27,678 nucleotides of DNA, from assembly GCA_045627185.1 (NCBI GenBank), contig JAZQNE010000112.1:1-27678 (forward strand). Direction: 5' to 3'. Numbering within the stretch: the stretch's first letter is position 1; each line of letters opens with the position of its first letter. The notes beneath the pieces are model-generated. The model did not search any database and was not told where the DNA came from. It worked only from the letters and a program-made list of their open reading frames with translations. The position numbers and the translations under genes were made by a program. This DNA is from SZUA-448 sp045627185 (GTDB lineage: Bacteria; Bacillota; Clostridia; Lachnospirales; Lachnospiraceae). Positions 16,096 to 24,990 of the stretch are shown here, in pieces.

Positions 16096-16220
16096 TCCTG
16101 CAAAAAACAACAGAATATAGGAAAAAACAGAGAGAGGTGCTTCTGGTTTTCGGGAATGAGATTACTCATAAAACTCCTTCCACTTCATTTTAGGCATTAT
16201 AGTTTATTTTGTGCTAAATC

Positions 16221-16249
16221 TTGACACAGAAACGGGATAATAATAAAAT
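16221..16249 (+). promoter_or_regulatory. Sigma-A type promoter
   Basis: Consensus TTGACA (16221-16226), a 17-bp spacer and TAAAAT (16244-16249), 60 bases before the start of the secreted InlB-repeat protein. The 214 bases between the peptide gene and that start hold no other gene that I can support. Confidence 0.8.
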
Positions 16250-16309
16250 TAAAAAACTAATAATATTTATGTTATTTAGTATTTTCACTTAATGAACGGT
16301 GGTGCGTGT

Positions 16310-18103
16310 ATGGAGAAAAATTCACATAAAGAATATATTGCAAATCGTGTGTTGCTGCTGCTTTTGAGCATGTTTGTATGGGGCTTGTTATTACCTCATA
16401 TTTCTGTAAAGGCCGCTCAGGCAATAAGTGTAGTTAAAATCGTTGAATCGGCAAAAACGCCTGAAGGATATCCTGTATATTATTTTACCACTGACGTTGG
16501 CGGTGTGAAAGTGAATGAAAATAATCCACCTTGTTGGTATGATCCGGACGGACATGAATGCGGTTATGCTGATTTTAAGCCCGGTTTAGTGTATACATGG
16601 AGAATATATTTTGACCTTAATTCCAATTATTACTTCGCTAAAGATTTGAAACGTGAAGGATGTACATCCCCTGAATGGCTTCCGGGAGCGGATTGCTATT
16701 ATGTAGAAACGAAGTTTATCTGCCCGAGTCCGATACACAAAATCGATCTTTATAATATTGAGATTCCTGTTGAAGGTGGCTTGCCGAATAATTCTTATAA
16801 CAGTGTTGTATATTCTGGTCGCGATGTTGTATATAACATTAAGCCTATCGGCAGTTACGGATGGAAAGTTCCGTATTCATACGGCTTAGCTGATATGAGA
16901 AGCGGAGAAACATTTGTAGGATTGCATGAATATTGCTATCACATACAGCTTATTGCGTATGGTTCTTATTATTTTGCGGATGATATAAGGGTTACTTTTA
17001 ACGGGGAACCGATAGAGTATGAATGGGGAGGAAATGATAGTATTATAATTCGTTACGATTATGTATGCCCTACGAGCAAAGATGTAATAGATCGCGTTTC
17101 GCTTATAAACGTAACGTTTCCTGCCGTTGGACAGCATCCGTCCAAAACACACAGTGATTGTTACGGAGTGGATTTTAAAAACTTCTATTGGACAGAAAGC
17201 GGATCTGATAATTCCCTGAGCAGTTCTTATATATACGAGAGCGGTAAAACTTATACGTTACATATCGCATTCGAACCGAAAGACGGTTATATTCTGAGCA
17301 AGGAAGTCGAATGTACCGTCAACGGTAAGCCGGCCGTGTATTCATACACAAATTTGAAGCGTGTAGTATTTACGCTCGATTACTATTTGCAGGAAGAAAA
17401 ATATACCGTATCCTTTGAGTTAAACGGACATGGCAAGAAGATTGATTCTCAGACAGTGGTTAAAGGAAATAAGGCGACCATGCCTCCTACTCCGGAAGAG
17501 AGTGGCTGGATTTTTTTAGGCTGGTGTTCGGATGCGTCATGTAAGGTAGGATTTTCCTTTAACAAAGCAATTAATTCCGACACCATACTGTATGCCAAAT
17601 GGGAGAAAATTGAAGGAAATTCAACTCCTACGCCTGCGCCCACAGGTACGGCTGCACCTTCATCTACGCCTATACCAACAATTACATCAGCCCCGACTTC
17701 TTCACTTACGGCTACGCCAGCCCCGACTTCTTCACTTACGGCTACGCCAACACCGGCTTCTTCACTTACGGCTACGCCAACACAAACATTAACGCCAACT
17801 CCGGAACTTTCGCCTACGCTCACATCAATGCCTGAGCCCACATCCACGGCAAAGCCTACATCTGCGTCTGAGCCTGCACCAACGGATGTTACAGCGCCTA
17901 CGGCTACGCCAACACCTGTGCCCACATCCGAACCGGCGTTGAATCTGACGACGACACCGGGGGCTCCTGATGGAACCACTTCGAATTCGGGCGCACTGCG
18001 TTATGTCTTTATCGGAATATTAGCGGGCTTTCTTTTTGCAGCGGTTTTGGTGGCTGTGTTTGTTTTTGTTTATAAAAAAAAGTCAAACAAACGTAATGAT
18101 TAA
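16310..18103 (+). CDS. Secreted, membrane-anchored protein with InlB-type repeat and Thr/Pro stalk
   Basis: This 597-residue protein has a signal peptide (hydrophobic run after NRVLL, likely cut near VKAAQA), then two to three related beta domains (each with a YYFA-D-NG type ending). One InlB B-type (Listeria-Bacteroides) repeat runs from VSFELNGHGKK to ILYAKWE. A stalk of about 110 residues rich in Thr, Pro, Ser and Ala follows, then a final membrane helix with the basic tail KKKSNKRND. There is no LPXTG sorting motif, so it is probably held by the C-terminal helix. The role is likely surface adhesion or binding, by analogy to the repeat family. I prefer the ATG at 16310, which has GGTGG upstream and leads straight into the signal peptide, over an ATG at 16292. 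It is a smaller paralogue of the next gene. Confidence 0.85.
   Translation: MEKNSHKEYIANRVLLLLLSMFVWGLLLPHISVKAAQAISVVKIVESAKTPEGYPVYYFTTDVGGVKVNENNPPCWYDPDGHECGYADFKPGLVYTWRIYFDLNSNYYFAKDLKREGCTSPEWLPGADCYYVETKFICPSPIHKIDLYNIEIPVEGGLPNNSYNSVVYSGRDVVYNIKPIGSYGWKVPYSYGLADMRSGETFVGLHEYCYHIQLIAYGSYYFADDIRVTFNGEPIEYEWGGNDSIIIRYDYVCPTSKDVIDRVSLINVTFPAVGQHPSKTHSDCYGVDFKNFYWTESGSDNSLSSSYIYESGKTYTLHIAFEPKDGYILSKEVECTVNGKPAVYSYTNLKRVVFTLDYYLQEEKYTVSFELNGHGKKIDSQTVVKGNKATMPPTPEESGWIFLGWCSDASCKVGFSFNKAINSDTILYAKWEKIEGNSTPTPAPTGTAAPSSTPIPTITSAPTSSLTATPAPTSSLTATPTPASSLTATPTQTLTPTPELSPTLTSMPEPTSTAKPTSASEPAPTDVTAPTATPTPVPTSEPALNLTTTPGAPDGTTSNSGALRYVFIGILAGFLFAAVLVAVFVFVYKKKSNKRND
17691..17780 (+). repeat. 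Three 30-bp tandem repeats in the stalk coding region
   Basis: Units at 17691-17720, 17721-17750 and 17751-17780 are nearly identical and encode the ten-residue unit PTSSLTATPA (register arbitrary). The period is a multiple of three, so changes in copy number would keep the frame and only alter stalk length. Confidence 0.9.
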
Positions 18104-18175
18104 CCCATAATGACAGGTCTATATTTGTGTGTGCCGTATCGGGTTCCGTACCACCTTACGACAAACAAATCAGAG

Positions 18176-18208
18176 AAAAGATTATCTTTTTAAGATAGTC
18201 TTTTTTTT
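18176..18208 (+). terminator. Rho-independent terminator
   Basis: A 13-bp stem starts AAAAGATTATCTT (18176-18188) and its 3' arm begins AAGATAGTC, with one G-U pair and a 3-nt loop. A run of eight T ends at 18208. It ends the transcript of the preceding secreted protein. Confidence 0.9.
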
Positions 18209-18249
18209 ATAAGAACTAATTATAATGAGCTTTTTTTTACTTCGCAGAT

Positions 18250-18278
18250 TTGACTTTGGATACATTTTGTGGTATATT
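18250..18278 (+). promoter_or_regulatory. Sigma-A type promoter
   Basis: TTGACT (18250-18255), a 17-bp spacer and TATATT (18273-18278), about 80 bases upstream of the next gene. Confidence 0.75.
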
Positions 18279-18357
18279 TATTTTGTTTGTTGAAGTTTTC
18301 TTCAGACTACATGTTTTCGAGTTTTGAAAAGATTAATATAATTAATCGGAGGTAAGT

Positions 18358-21300
18358 ATGAAAAATATACTTAAAAAAATGCTTATGGGAGCGATTGCTC
18401 TCATTGCGGTAATGATTGCCCTTCCGTTTAGTGACACGAAAGTGTATGCAGCAACGGATAAAGTCATTACTGAAGTTAAAATCACTTTTCCGGACCCTGC
18501 CGAAAAAGGCAAAACGGATTTCTCGCTTGCAACCGTAAAAGCGTACATCGGCAGTGAAGAAGTTGCCGGTAAAACAAAGGCGGAGGCAAATTGGTATATT
18601 GAGAAATTCCTGGGAACGACTGCGAAAGGATTTGACAAGCTTGATGTAACGGACAATTTTGCGGGTGACAGCACATACAAACTTGATGATGGTGTGATCA
18701 GCGCTTTCGGCGGATATTCTTTTGCGGATGATGTTGTTGTTACATTGAACGGTGAAAAAGCAACAACCGATGTTGATTTTGATATCATAAGATTCTCCGG
18801 TCAGCAGTTTTATCTACCGATTCTTGTAACTTTGGATATGCAAGGACACGGTCAGGCTCCGGAATTGCAATATGTCAGCAAATACTGTTTTTATTTACCG
18901 GAGAATCTGACTGACGGTAACTGGGTGCTTGAAGGCTGGTACTATGATGAAAATCTTACAAAGGGTGCCGGTACTATTCAATTTGTTTATAATGATACGA
19001 CTTTTTATTCAAAATGGATTCAGAAGTATGATGCCGAATTAACTTTCGATATGAGTAAATTCGACCAAAACCGCAGTCTTTACGAATGCGTTTCGCTAAA
19101 TATCAACGGAAAGAAAACAACGGGATTAACAAGCTGTAAGCTTCTTTTTAACGGTGAAGAAATTACCCCGGCCCGTTTCCATTACGATGAAACCTATAAA
19201 ATCGTAATTACCGTAACCCTTCCCGGTAAAGATTCGGACCGTTTCAATAATGTTGTTGTGAAAGAGAACGATGATTTTGTTGGTTTAACCAAGGATATCC
19301 GGGAAAATGTTCTCACTGTTTCTTTTGATTACTATTTTACACAGGAACATCCTTATTACATCTTTTTTGAAATGAACGGGCACGGCGAGCAGATTCAGGA
19401 TATTCCCGTCAACAGTTTCTGGAGTGTAGTTAATATTCCGGAACCTGTCGAAACAGATCCCCGGTGGAAAATGACGGGATGGTATACTTCCCCTGATTTT
19501 TCAGAAGAGTCAAAAGCAGGCTCAAGTCTTACCAATGTGAAGAAAGACACAGTACTTTACGCAAAGTGGGAGAGAACGATTAAAATAACATATGTTATCC
19601 CGCTTTGGAATGAAAAAATTGAGACGTACTGTTTACCGGATATTGGATTTTTTGAAGAAGGTGCCTATGAAAGTTTCAAGGCAGTCACGGAAATAATTGA
19701 CCACAACGGTATGCAGGTCTACTGTGAAGGCACATATGCGGACCCTCAGTTTGGTAAAAAGGTATATAAGCAGAATTCCGTCGGAAATACAGACAGGACA
19801 ATTTATCTCAACTATTATTATGTTGTGGATGATATGGCCTTTACAATAAGGGTTCCCGTGCTGGGTCAAAAAGCGCGGCTTTCAAAGCTTTACAGCGTTA
19901 CAACCAATTTCGACAATCATATAACTGTAGGTAAAGATGGACATTGGCAGTCCAAATCGGCGCAAGGCTGGGGCGAGATGGACCCGGATTCTGTTTTTGA
20001 AGCCGGAAACGATTACCGCTTCGGACCTATCAAAATTGAGGCGATTACCAATAAATATATTTTGTCCCGTTATCCGGCGGTAACGGTAAACGGTGAAAAG
20101 GCAAATCCCACAATTAACTGGGATTACAACCAGAACTGGGAAAGAGTAATCGGATACTATTATTTGAACTTTTCTTTTCCTTCAACGTTGTCGTTTGATA
20201 TGAACGGACACGGAGAGCAGATTCCCATGCTTGAACTGCAAAACGATGCTCCCGTTCCCGAACCCGAAAAACCTACATGCCTCGGATATCGTTTCACAGG
20301 CTGGTATTTCGACGGCAGGTTATTTGATTTCACACAAAATTACAGCGGAACGATTACACTTGTTGCTGCCTGGGAGCCGATTATCGACAGACTGGATGTA
20401 CAGTGTAACATTCCTCGGCTGAATACCCGTGCAAAGAGTGAGATTGCGGGAATTATTGTAAATGAAAAACCGGATGTTTCTTTGGATTTCTCGACCTTGA
20501 GAATTCAGAAATCATCTGATAATATCAATTGGACCGCAATGTACGACGGTGAAGAATTCCTTCCCGGATTTTACTATCAAATCCAGTTTTCGATTAATAA
20601 GGAATCGGAAATCCCGTTTGCTGACGATTATGAGGTTCTCGTCAGCGGAGAGGCCGACGGAGTCAAAATTACGGAATCAAACAATACAATTAGAGTTGTT
20701 TACACAAAATATCTTGAAAAAACAACGCACAAGATTACGTATGTAATGAACGGTAACGGAACAGCAATTCCCGATACCGTTGTTGAAGAAGGTCTTGTTC
20801 CGGAATTTCCTGAGGATCCGACCGATCCCAACGCTGAATTCTGCGGTTGGTACACCAACCCGGAATTTAGTACGGGGTATGAATTTACAGGTGCTCCGCT
20901 TTTTGAAGACATTACTCTTTATGCAAAGTGGAAATATAAAGTAAATGCTATTGGTATAGAACTTCCGGAACCGATGGCCGGTGAATATGTTCCTATGGAA
21001 ATTGATGTCAGATTTTCATACGGAACCGACGCCTCGATTGTCCGCAAATACTCCGTTTACTGGCAGTCGGGTGAGCTTTCGGGCTTATGGGACGGCAGCT
21101 ACCGCGGCGGATTTAACTATTACTTTAACAGTGCGGAAATTGCACTTCCTTCAGATGATTACTATATGGCCGACAATATAACGGTTAATACGAATTTCGG
21201 TATCGTATCGTGGGAAATCCTTGATTCGAATTCAATCATTGCCAGCCTGAATGTAACAGTTGCAGGTTCGGGTTCCGGCTTTCTTGTTCCAAATCGGGGA

Positions 21301-21456
21301 ACACCCACTCCCATACCGACGGAAGTTCCAACACCTTCGCCTGAACCGGAAGACAACGGTAACAAACTGCCCGTATGGCCGTTTGTTGCGGGTGGAGTTC
21401 TTCTGATTGCCTGCATAGTTATTCCGGTTGTTTTGACTAAGCGCAAAAAGAAGTAA
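18358..21456 (+). CDS. Large secreted, membrane-anchored protein with four InlB-type repeats
   Basis: This 1032-residue protein has a signal peptide ending near KVYAATD and GGAGG placed 5 nt before the ATG. Four InlB B-type repeats are recognisable by the pattern F-x-MNGHGEQI ... GWYxxPxF ... TLYAKWE, beginning near residues 157, 335, 609 and 792. Between them lie beta domains that start like VITEVKITFPDP and end SFADDVVVTLNGE, as in the neighbouring paralogue. The C-terminus has a short Thr/Pro/Glu linker, a membrane helix and the tail KRKKK, with no LPXTG motif. It should stand on the outer face of the cell membrane and may bind host, plant or other surfaces; no enzyme motif is visible. It has its own promoter and terminator. 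Confidence 0.9.
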   Translation: MKNILKKMLMGAIALIAVMIALPFSDTKVYAATDKVITEVKITFPDPAEKGKTDFSLATVKAYIGSEEVAGKTKAEANWYIEKFLGTTAKGFDKLDVTDNFAGDSTYKLDDGVISAFGGYSFADDVVVTLNGEKATTDVDFDIIRFSGQQFYLPILVTLDMQGHGQAPELQYVSKYCFYLPENLTDGNWVLEGWYYDENLTKGAGTIQFVYNDTTFYSKWIQKYDAELTFDMSKFDQNRSLYECVSLNINGKKTTGLTSCKLLFNGEEITPARFHYDETYKIVITVTLPGKDSDRFNNVVVKENDDFVGLTKDIRENVLTVSFDYYFTQEHPYYIFFEMNGHGEQIQDIPVNSFWSVVNIPEPVETDPRWKMTGWYTSPDFSEESKAGSSLTNVKKDTVLYAKWERTIKITYVIPLWNEKIETYCLPDIGFFEEGAYESFKAVTEIIDHNGMQVYCEGTYADPQFGKKVYKQNSVGNTDRTIYLNYYYVVDDMAFTIRVPVLGQKARLSKLYSVTTNFDNHITVGKDGHWQSKSAQGWGEMDPDSVFEAGNDYRFGPIKIEAITNKYILSRYPAVTVNGEKANPTINWDYNQNWERVIGYYYLNFSFPSTLSFDMNGHGEQIPMLELQNDAPVPEPEKPTCLGYRFTGWYFDGRLFDFTQNYSGTITLVAAWEPIIDRLDVQCNIPRLNTRAKSEIAGIIVNEKPDVSLDFSTLRIQKSSDNINWTAMYDGEEFLPGFYYQIQFSINKESEIPFADDYEVLVSGEADGVKITESNNTIRVVYTKYLEKTTHKITYVMNGNGTAIPDTVVEEGLVPEFPEDPTDPNAEFCGWYTNPEFSTGYEFTGAPLFEDITLYAKWKYKVNAIGIELPEPMAGEYVPMEIDVRFSYGTDASIVRKYSVYWQSGELSGLWDGSYRGGFNYYFNSAEIALPSDDYYMADNITVNTNFGIVSWEILDSNSIIASLNVTVAGSGSGFLVPNRGTPTPIPTEVPTPSPEPEDNGNKLPVWPFVAGGVLLIACIVIPVVLTKRKKK

Positions 21457-21464
21457 AAGTGCTG

Positions 21465-21570
21465 ATTCGCGTTTAAGGCATCCTCACCATAGTTTTCAAG
21501 TGCAACGCCACGGTCGGTAAGTATTGTCCCAAACAGAGTCAGAAAGTCAAAGATAAGAACCTTGCTATGT
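21465..21570 (-). pseudogene. Possible transposase remnant (IS30/DDE-like)
   Basis: The minus strand reads FDFLTLFGTILTDRG, then ENYGEDALNANQH. ILTDRG preceded by LF resembles the segment of IS30-family DDE transposases around the second catalytic aspartate. No flanking transposase parts or terminal repeats are seen, so if real it is a short relic. Resemblance only. Confidence 0.3.
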
Positions 21571-21657
21571 CCTTGAATAGTAACGGTAAAATAACCGGAA
21601 TGAACTGCCGGTAACAAACAAAAAAATCAAATAACAGGGGCTTCAAAAAGCCTGAGA

Positions 21658-21700
21658 AAGAGGAGCTTTGGTCAAAAACGATGACCAAAGCTCTTCTTGT
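21658..21700 (+). terminator. Strong hairpin, probable terminator
   Basis: A 17-bp stem starts AAGAGGAGC (21658-21666) and ends GCTCTTCTT (21690-21698), with one G-U pair and a 7-nt loop. The trailing T-run is interrupted (TTCTTGTT). It lies about 200 bases after the large secreted protein gene. Confidence 0.7.
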
Positions 21701-21777
21701 TGCGTGAAGCAGCACGTCTGCTTTCGTTTTATGTAAAACCATCATTATTCTGACGTTTTGTGTTATTTTTAATTTTG

Positions 21778-21818
21778 GGATACACAAAAGTGCAAATTTG
21801 GATACAAACTTGCAATTT
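21778..21818 (+). repeat. Imperfect 22-bp direct repeat upstream of the hybrid kinase promoter
   Basis: Both copies start GGATACA and run through TGCAA to TTT (first copy from 21778, second from 21800). They lie 12-50 bases upstream of the -35 box and may be a tandem regulator-binding site. A similar AAGTGCAAATT occurs upstream of the promoter at 889. Confidence 0.5.
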
Positions 21819-21830
21819 CTCAAAAAATAT

Positions 21831-21859
21831 TTGATTTTATACACAATTATGTATATAAT
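21831..21859 (+). promoter_or_regulatory. Sigma-A type promoter
   Basis: TTGATT (21831-21836), a 17-bp spacer and a consensus TATAAT (21854-21859), about 58 bases before the start codon. Confidence 0.75.
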
Positions 21860-21916
21860 AAAATTTGATGTTAAATGGCAAAAAATCATCTTAAGGCGCT
21901 TATTCGGAGGAATAAT

Positions 21917-24751
21917 ATGAGAACAATTCAGTTTGTTTATAAAGACACAGAGAGCTTCAGAAAACATCTTTTGGACATTCGTGAGGAATGCCTGAAAATG
22001 GCACATGTTAATGTGAGCTTTTATATTGCCTGGATTCCTGCCTTAAGCGATAAATTAAAAAATGCGACAGACTGCATCGAAGAGATTTTTCCGGACGCAA
22101 TCTATTACGGAAATGAGGCCTCGGGCAGTATTCAGAACGGTAAACTGACTTATGATATAGCTGTTACATGTAATGTGTTTGAGGATGAAGATACTACAAC
22201 AAAACTGCTCTGGTTTGAAGAGGGAACAGATTTCTGGACGCTTGATGATTTGTGGAAGTTCTGTAAAACAGAGAAAAATCTTCGTGCGGTTGAAATGCTT
22301 CCGTCAATTGCATACAGTGTTATTTTTGACCTTGATAACAATGTTCCCGAAATTGATGAAGATATTCTGATTTTTGGCGGCGCAAGCGTTAATTACCCCA
22401 ATGAAAGCGAAAATGCGAATGTTATAGCAAAAGGGCATGAAATGACGCCCTTTGGAATGGCTGTTGTTCTGTATTACGGCAAAAACCTTCATGCATGTGC
22501 GAATTATGTTATAGGCTGGAAGGGCCTTGGAAGGCAGATGGAGATTACAAAGAGCTCCGGAAACGTAATCAGCGAAATAGACGGTATGCCGACCAAACGA
22601 ATTTTCGAGAAATACCTTGGAATTGAACAGGAGGATAAATCAAACCTTATTTTCCCGTTAATTGTTGAGGAAGACGGCGTTGAGTTTATCAGAAGCTCGC
22701 AGAGCTTTTTGCCTGATGATTCAATGCAGATGTTCGCCAAGATTCCCGAAAAATCCATGGTGCGCATCTCTTACGGCGACAAGAAAACAATCCTTGGCAG
22801 CCTGCTTGAAAAAACAACAGAAATTGCTGCATTTAAGCCTCAGGTAATTAAGGCTTTTTCGTGTACTGCGCGAAGGATTTTCTGGGGCGATGAGGATATT
22901 CAGAAGGAAACGGTTCCGCTTCAGGAAATTGCACCTGTTGGAGGCTTCTATACAGGCGGTGAAATTCTGCGTTTCGGCAAAAGACTCCGCGTGCTTAATC
23001 AGACACTTGTTGTAATCGGTTTAAGAGAGGGTGACGGCAGCAATCAGGAAGTCAGAAAGGTGACGGCGCTCAAGAAAAATGACAAGTCGCTGATTTCACA
23101 GATTACATATTTCCTGCAGGTTGTTGCGAAGGAACAGAAGGAAGCACTTGATATTGCTGAAGAAGAAAAGAAACGTAATGATATCCTTCATGACATTATC
23201 CATTCCGGAAAATGGGCTTTCAAGGTCAGCAATGACGATGAAATCATAACAACCGAACTTTCCGATGAGGTTAAGCAGATTGTTAATAATGACATTGATA
23301 ACAGTCTGATGGGGTGGATAGGAATTATTCATCCTGAGGACCTTGAGGATGCTAAAAAGGCCTTTTTTGCTACAATCAGGGACCATTCGGGCAATACACC
23401 GTTTGATATAACATATCGAATGGTTGACAGAAACGGGAATTATCACTGGTTCCATTCTGCAGGTCGTATTATCAGGGATGAAAACGGTGAAGGTGACTTT
23501 TTTGGAATTCATATCGATATTACCGACCAGATTGAAGAGCAGGTCAAGAGCCAGCAACAGCTTCAGGAAGCCCTGATAATGGCAGACAGCGCAAACCATG
23601 CCAAGACGGAATTCCTCTTCAACATGTCGCATGATATTAGAACACCCATGAATGCCATACTCGGATTTACGAATATGGCCATTAAGCATATTGATGACAA
23701 GGCCAAAATCCTTGACTGCCTTGAAAAAATTCAGAATTCGGGCGACCTTCTGCTTTCGTTGATAAACAATGTACTTGAAGTCAGCAGAATTGAGGCCGGT
23801 AAAGCCGTTACCGAACTGAAGGCCGGTGACATTTACCGCAGCTTTGCAAACATTGAAAGTACAATGCAGATTATGGCTCAGACAAAGGATATCAACCTGA
23901 CATTTGAGTTCGGAAAAATTAAGAATCGTTATATTCTCTGCGATTTCTCACGCTGTGCAAGAATATTCGTAAATATCATTTCAAATGCCGTTAAGTATAC
24001 AAGAGAAGGCGGATACGTAAAGGTTAAGTGTGAAGAAATCACAAGCACGGATCCCAAATACGGTATGTATAAATACACCTTCGAAGACAATGGCTACGGA
24101 ATGTCCGAAGAATTCCAGAAGCATGTATTTGAGCAGTTTTCGAGGGAAAATACAGCTACTATGACGGGTATCCAGGGCACCGGCCTTGGAATGGCAGTAT
24201 GTAAATCGTTTGTTGATATGATGAACGGAACAATCGAGTGTAAGAGTAAGCTGGGAGAGGGAACAACGTTCTTTGTTACACTTCCGTTCAAACTCAGAGA
24301 CCCGGAAGATGGTGAAGAACAATCTGACGGAAGCAGTCCGGATACTGCGAAAAAACCGGAAACGGCTGAATTTATTGATTTCAGAAATAAAAAGGTTCTC
24401 CTGGCTGAGGATAATGAACTGAATCGCGAGATTGCAGCGGACATCCTTATTGACAAGGGTATGGTGGTTGATGAGGCGGAGGACGGTTCCGTTGCAGTTC
24501 AAAAGATTAAAGAAAAAGGCCCGGATTATTATGATTTTGTCCTTATGGACATCCAGATGCCGGTTATGAACGGCTATGAGGCAGCCAAAGCTATCAGAGA
24601 GATGTACCCGGATGCCAAACTTCCAATAATTGCGCTTTCGGCAAACGCATTTGCGGAGGACAAGGAGGCATCGCTTAATGCAGGCATGAATGCACATGTT
24701 GCAAAGCCCATAAAGCTTGATGAACTCTTTGCAACACTGGCTGAGGTATAA
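21917..24751 (+). CDS. FIST-PAS hybrid histidine kinase
   Basis: This is a 944-residue cytosolic protein with no membrane helix. Residues of about 1-390 look like a FIST sensor (N and C parts), a domain proposed to bind small ligands. A coiled linker and a PAS-3 type domain follow (about 425-540: WIGIIHPEDLEDA, YRMVDRNGNYHWFH). The HisKA helix has FNMSHDIRTPMN with phospho-acceptor H572. The GHKL ATPase has NIISNAVKYT, DNGYGMSE and GTGLGMAV. A receiver domain (about 830-944) has AEDNELNRE, phospho-acceptor D878 in LMDIQMPVMNG, and KPI. I chose the ATG at 21917 because GGAGG is 6 nt upstream; an ATG at 21875 lacks a site. There is no separate response regulator next to it, so the output may pass to a distant phosphotransfer protein. 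Confidence 0.93.
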   Translation: MRTIQFVYKDTESFRKHLLDIREECLKMAHVNVSFYIAWIPALSDKLKNATDCIEEIFPDAIYYGNEASGSIQNGKLTYDIAVTCNVFEDEDTTTKLLWFEEGTDFWTLDDLWKFCKTEKNLRAVEMLPSIAYSVIFDLDNNVPEIDEDILIFGGASVNYPNESENANVIAKGHEMTPFGMAVVLYYGKNLHACANYVIGWKGLGRQMEITKSSGNVISEIDGMPTKRIFEKYLGIEQEDKSNLIFPLIVEEDGVEFIRSSQSFLPDDSMQMFAKIPEKSMVRISYGDKKTILGSLLEKTTEIAAFKPQVIKAFSCTARRIFWGDEDIQKETVPLQEIAPVGGFYTGGEILRFGKRLRVLNQTLVVIGLREGDGSNQEVRKVTALKKNDKSLISQITYFLQVVAKEQKEALDIAEEEKKRNDILHDIIHSGKWAFKVSNDDEIITTELSDEVKQIVNNDIDNSLMGWIGIIHPEDLEDAKKAFFATIRDHSGNTPFDITYRMVDRNGNYHWFHSAGRIIRDENGEGDFFGIHIDITDQIEEQVKSQQQLQEALIMADSANHAKTEFLFNMSHDIRTPMNAILGFTNMAIKHIDDKAKILDCLEKIQNSGDLLLSLINNVLEVSRIEAGKAVTELKAGDIYRSFANIESTMQIMAQTKDINLTFEFGKIKNRYILCDFSRCARIFVNIISNAVKYTREGGYVKVKCEEITSTDPKYGMYKYTFEDNGYGMSEEFQKHVFEQFSRENTATMTGIQGTGLGMAVCKSFVDMMNGTIECKSKLGEGTTFFVTLPFKLRDPEDGEEQSDGSSPDTAKKPETAEFIDFRNKKVLLAEDNELNREIAADILIDKGMVVDEAEDGSVAVQKIKEKGPDYYDFVLMDIQMPVMNGYEAAKAIREMYPDAKLPIIALSANAFAEDKEASLNAGMNAHVAKPIKLDELFATLAEV

Positions 24752-24787
24752 AACAGGCAGGTTGTTTACAGCATTTACTGAAAAATG

Positions 24788-24834
24788 AAAGAGAGTATTT
24801 CATGTGATATATAATCCTTGAAATATTCTTTTTT
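24788..24834 (+). terminator. Rho-independent terminator after the hybrid kinase
   Basis: A stem of about 15 bp pairs AAAGAGAGTATTTCA (24788-24802) with an arm starting TGAAATATTC (24819), with two G-U pairs, and ends in six T (24829-24834). Confidence 0.85.
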
Positions 24835-24918
24835 GTATTGTCGGGGAACGAAGGGCGAAAAATGTGTTTTTGTTTTGTGGAATGTGCGCCCGATAATCTG
24901 CGTAATCCGCACATTATC

Positions 24919-24947
24919 TTGAAAAAAACGTAAGGAGAAGATATAAT
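24919..24947 (+). promoter_or_regulatory. Sigma-A type promoter
   Basis: TTGAAA (24919-24924), a 17-bp spacer and a consensus TATAAT (24942-24947), 43 bases before the start codon of the last gene. Confidence 0.8.
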
Positions 24948-24990
24948 AAAATGAGATATTGCCCATTGGGCAGAAAAACAAGAGGTTGTT

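Larger units (their letters stand above)
21457..21830. other. Intergenic region with a possible transposase relic, a terminator and repeats
   Basis: These roughly 370 bases contain no complete gene. The left third may hold a decayed transposase fragment on the minus strand (21465-21570). A strong hairpin follows at 21658-21700, then a short AAGCAG/CTGCTT hairpin near 21706-21722 and the direct repeats at 21778-21818. Confidence 0.5.

Noticed and set aside
16155..16223. 22-codon ORF starting MRLLIKLLPLHF between the peptide gene and the next promoter
   Set aside because: It has only a weak upstream AGAGAGG at poor distance and ends in the -35 box of the next promoter. There is not enough to support a gene.
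17691..17780. Regular repeats that might suggest a CRISPR array
   Set aside because: The units are directly adjacent with no spacers and encode a Thr/Pro stalk in frame. The repeats at 27517-27612 are rejected for the same reason.
17449..17979. 176-codon Val/Gly-rich ORF on the minus strand
   Set aside because: It is the complement of the repetitive Thr/Pro/Ala stalk coding region; its low-complexity GVGV composition is an artefact. The same applies to 27402-27653.
23981..24697. 238-codon ORF on the minus strand
   Set aside because: It is antisense to the ATPase and receiver domains of the hybrid kinase, with no start signals of its own.
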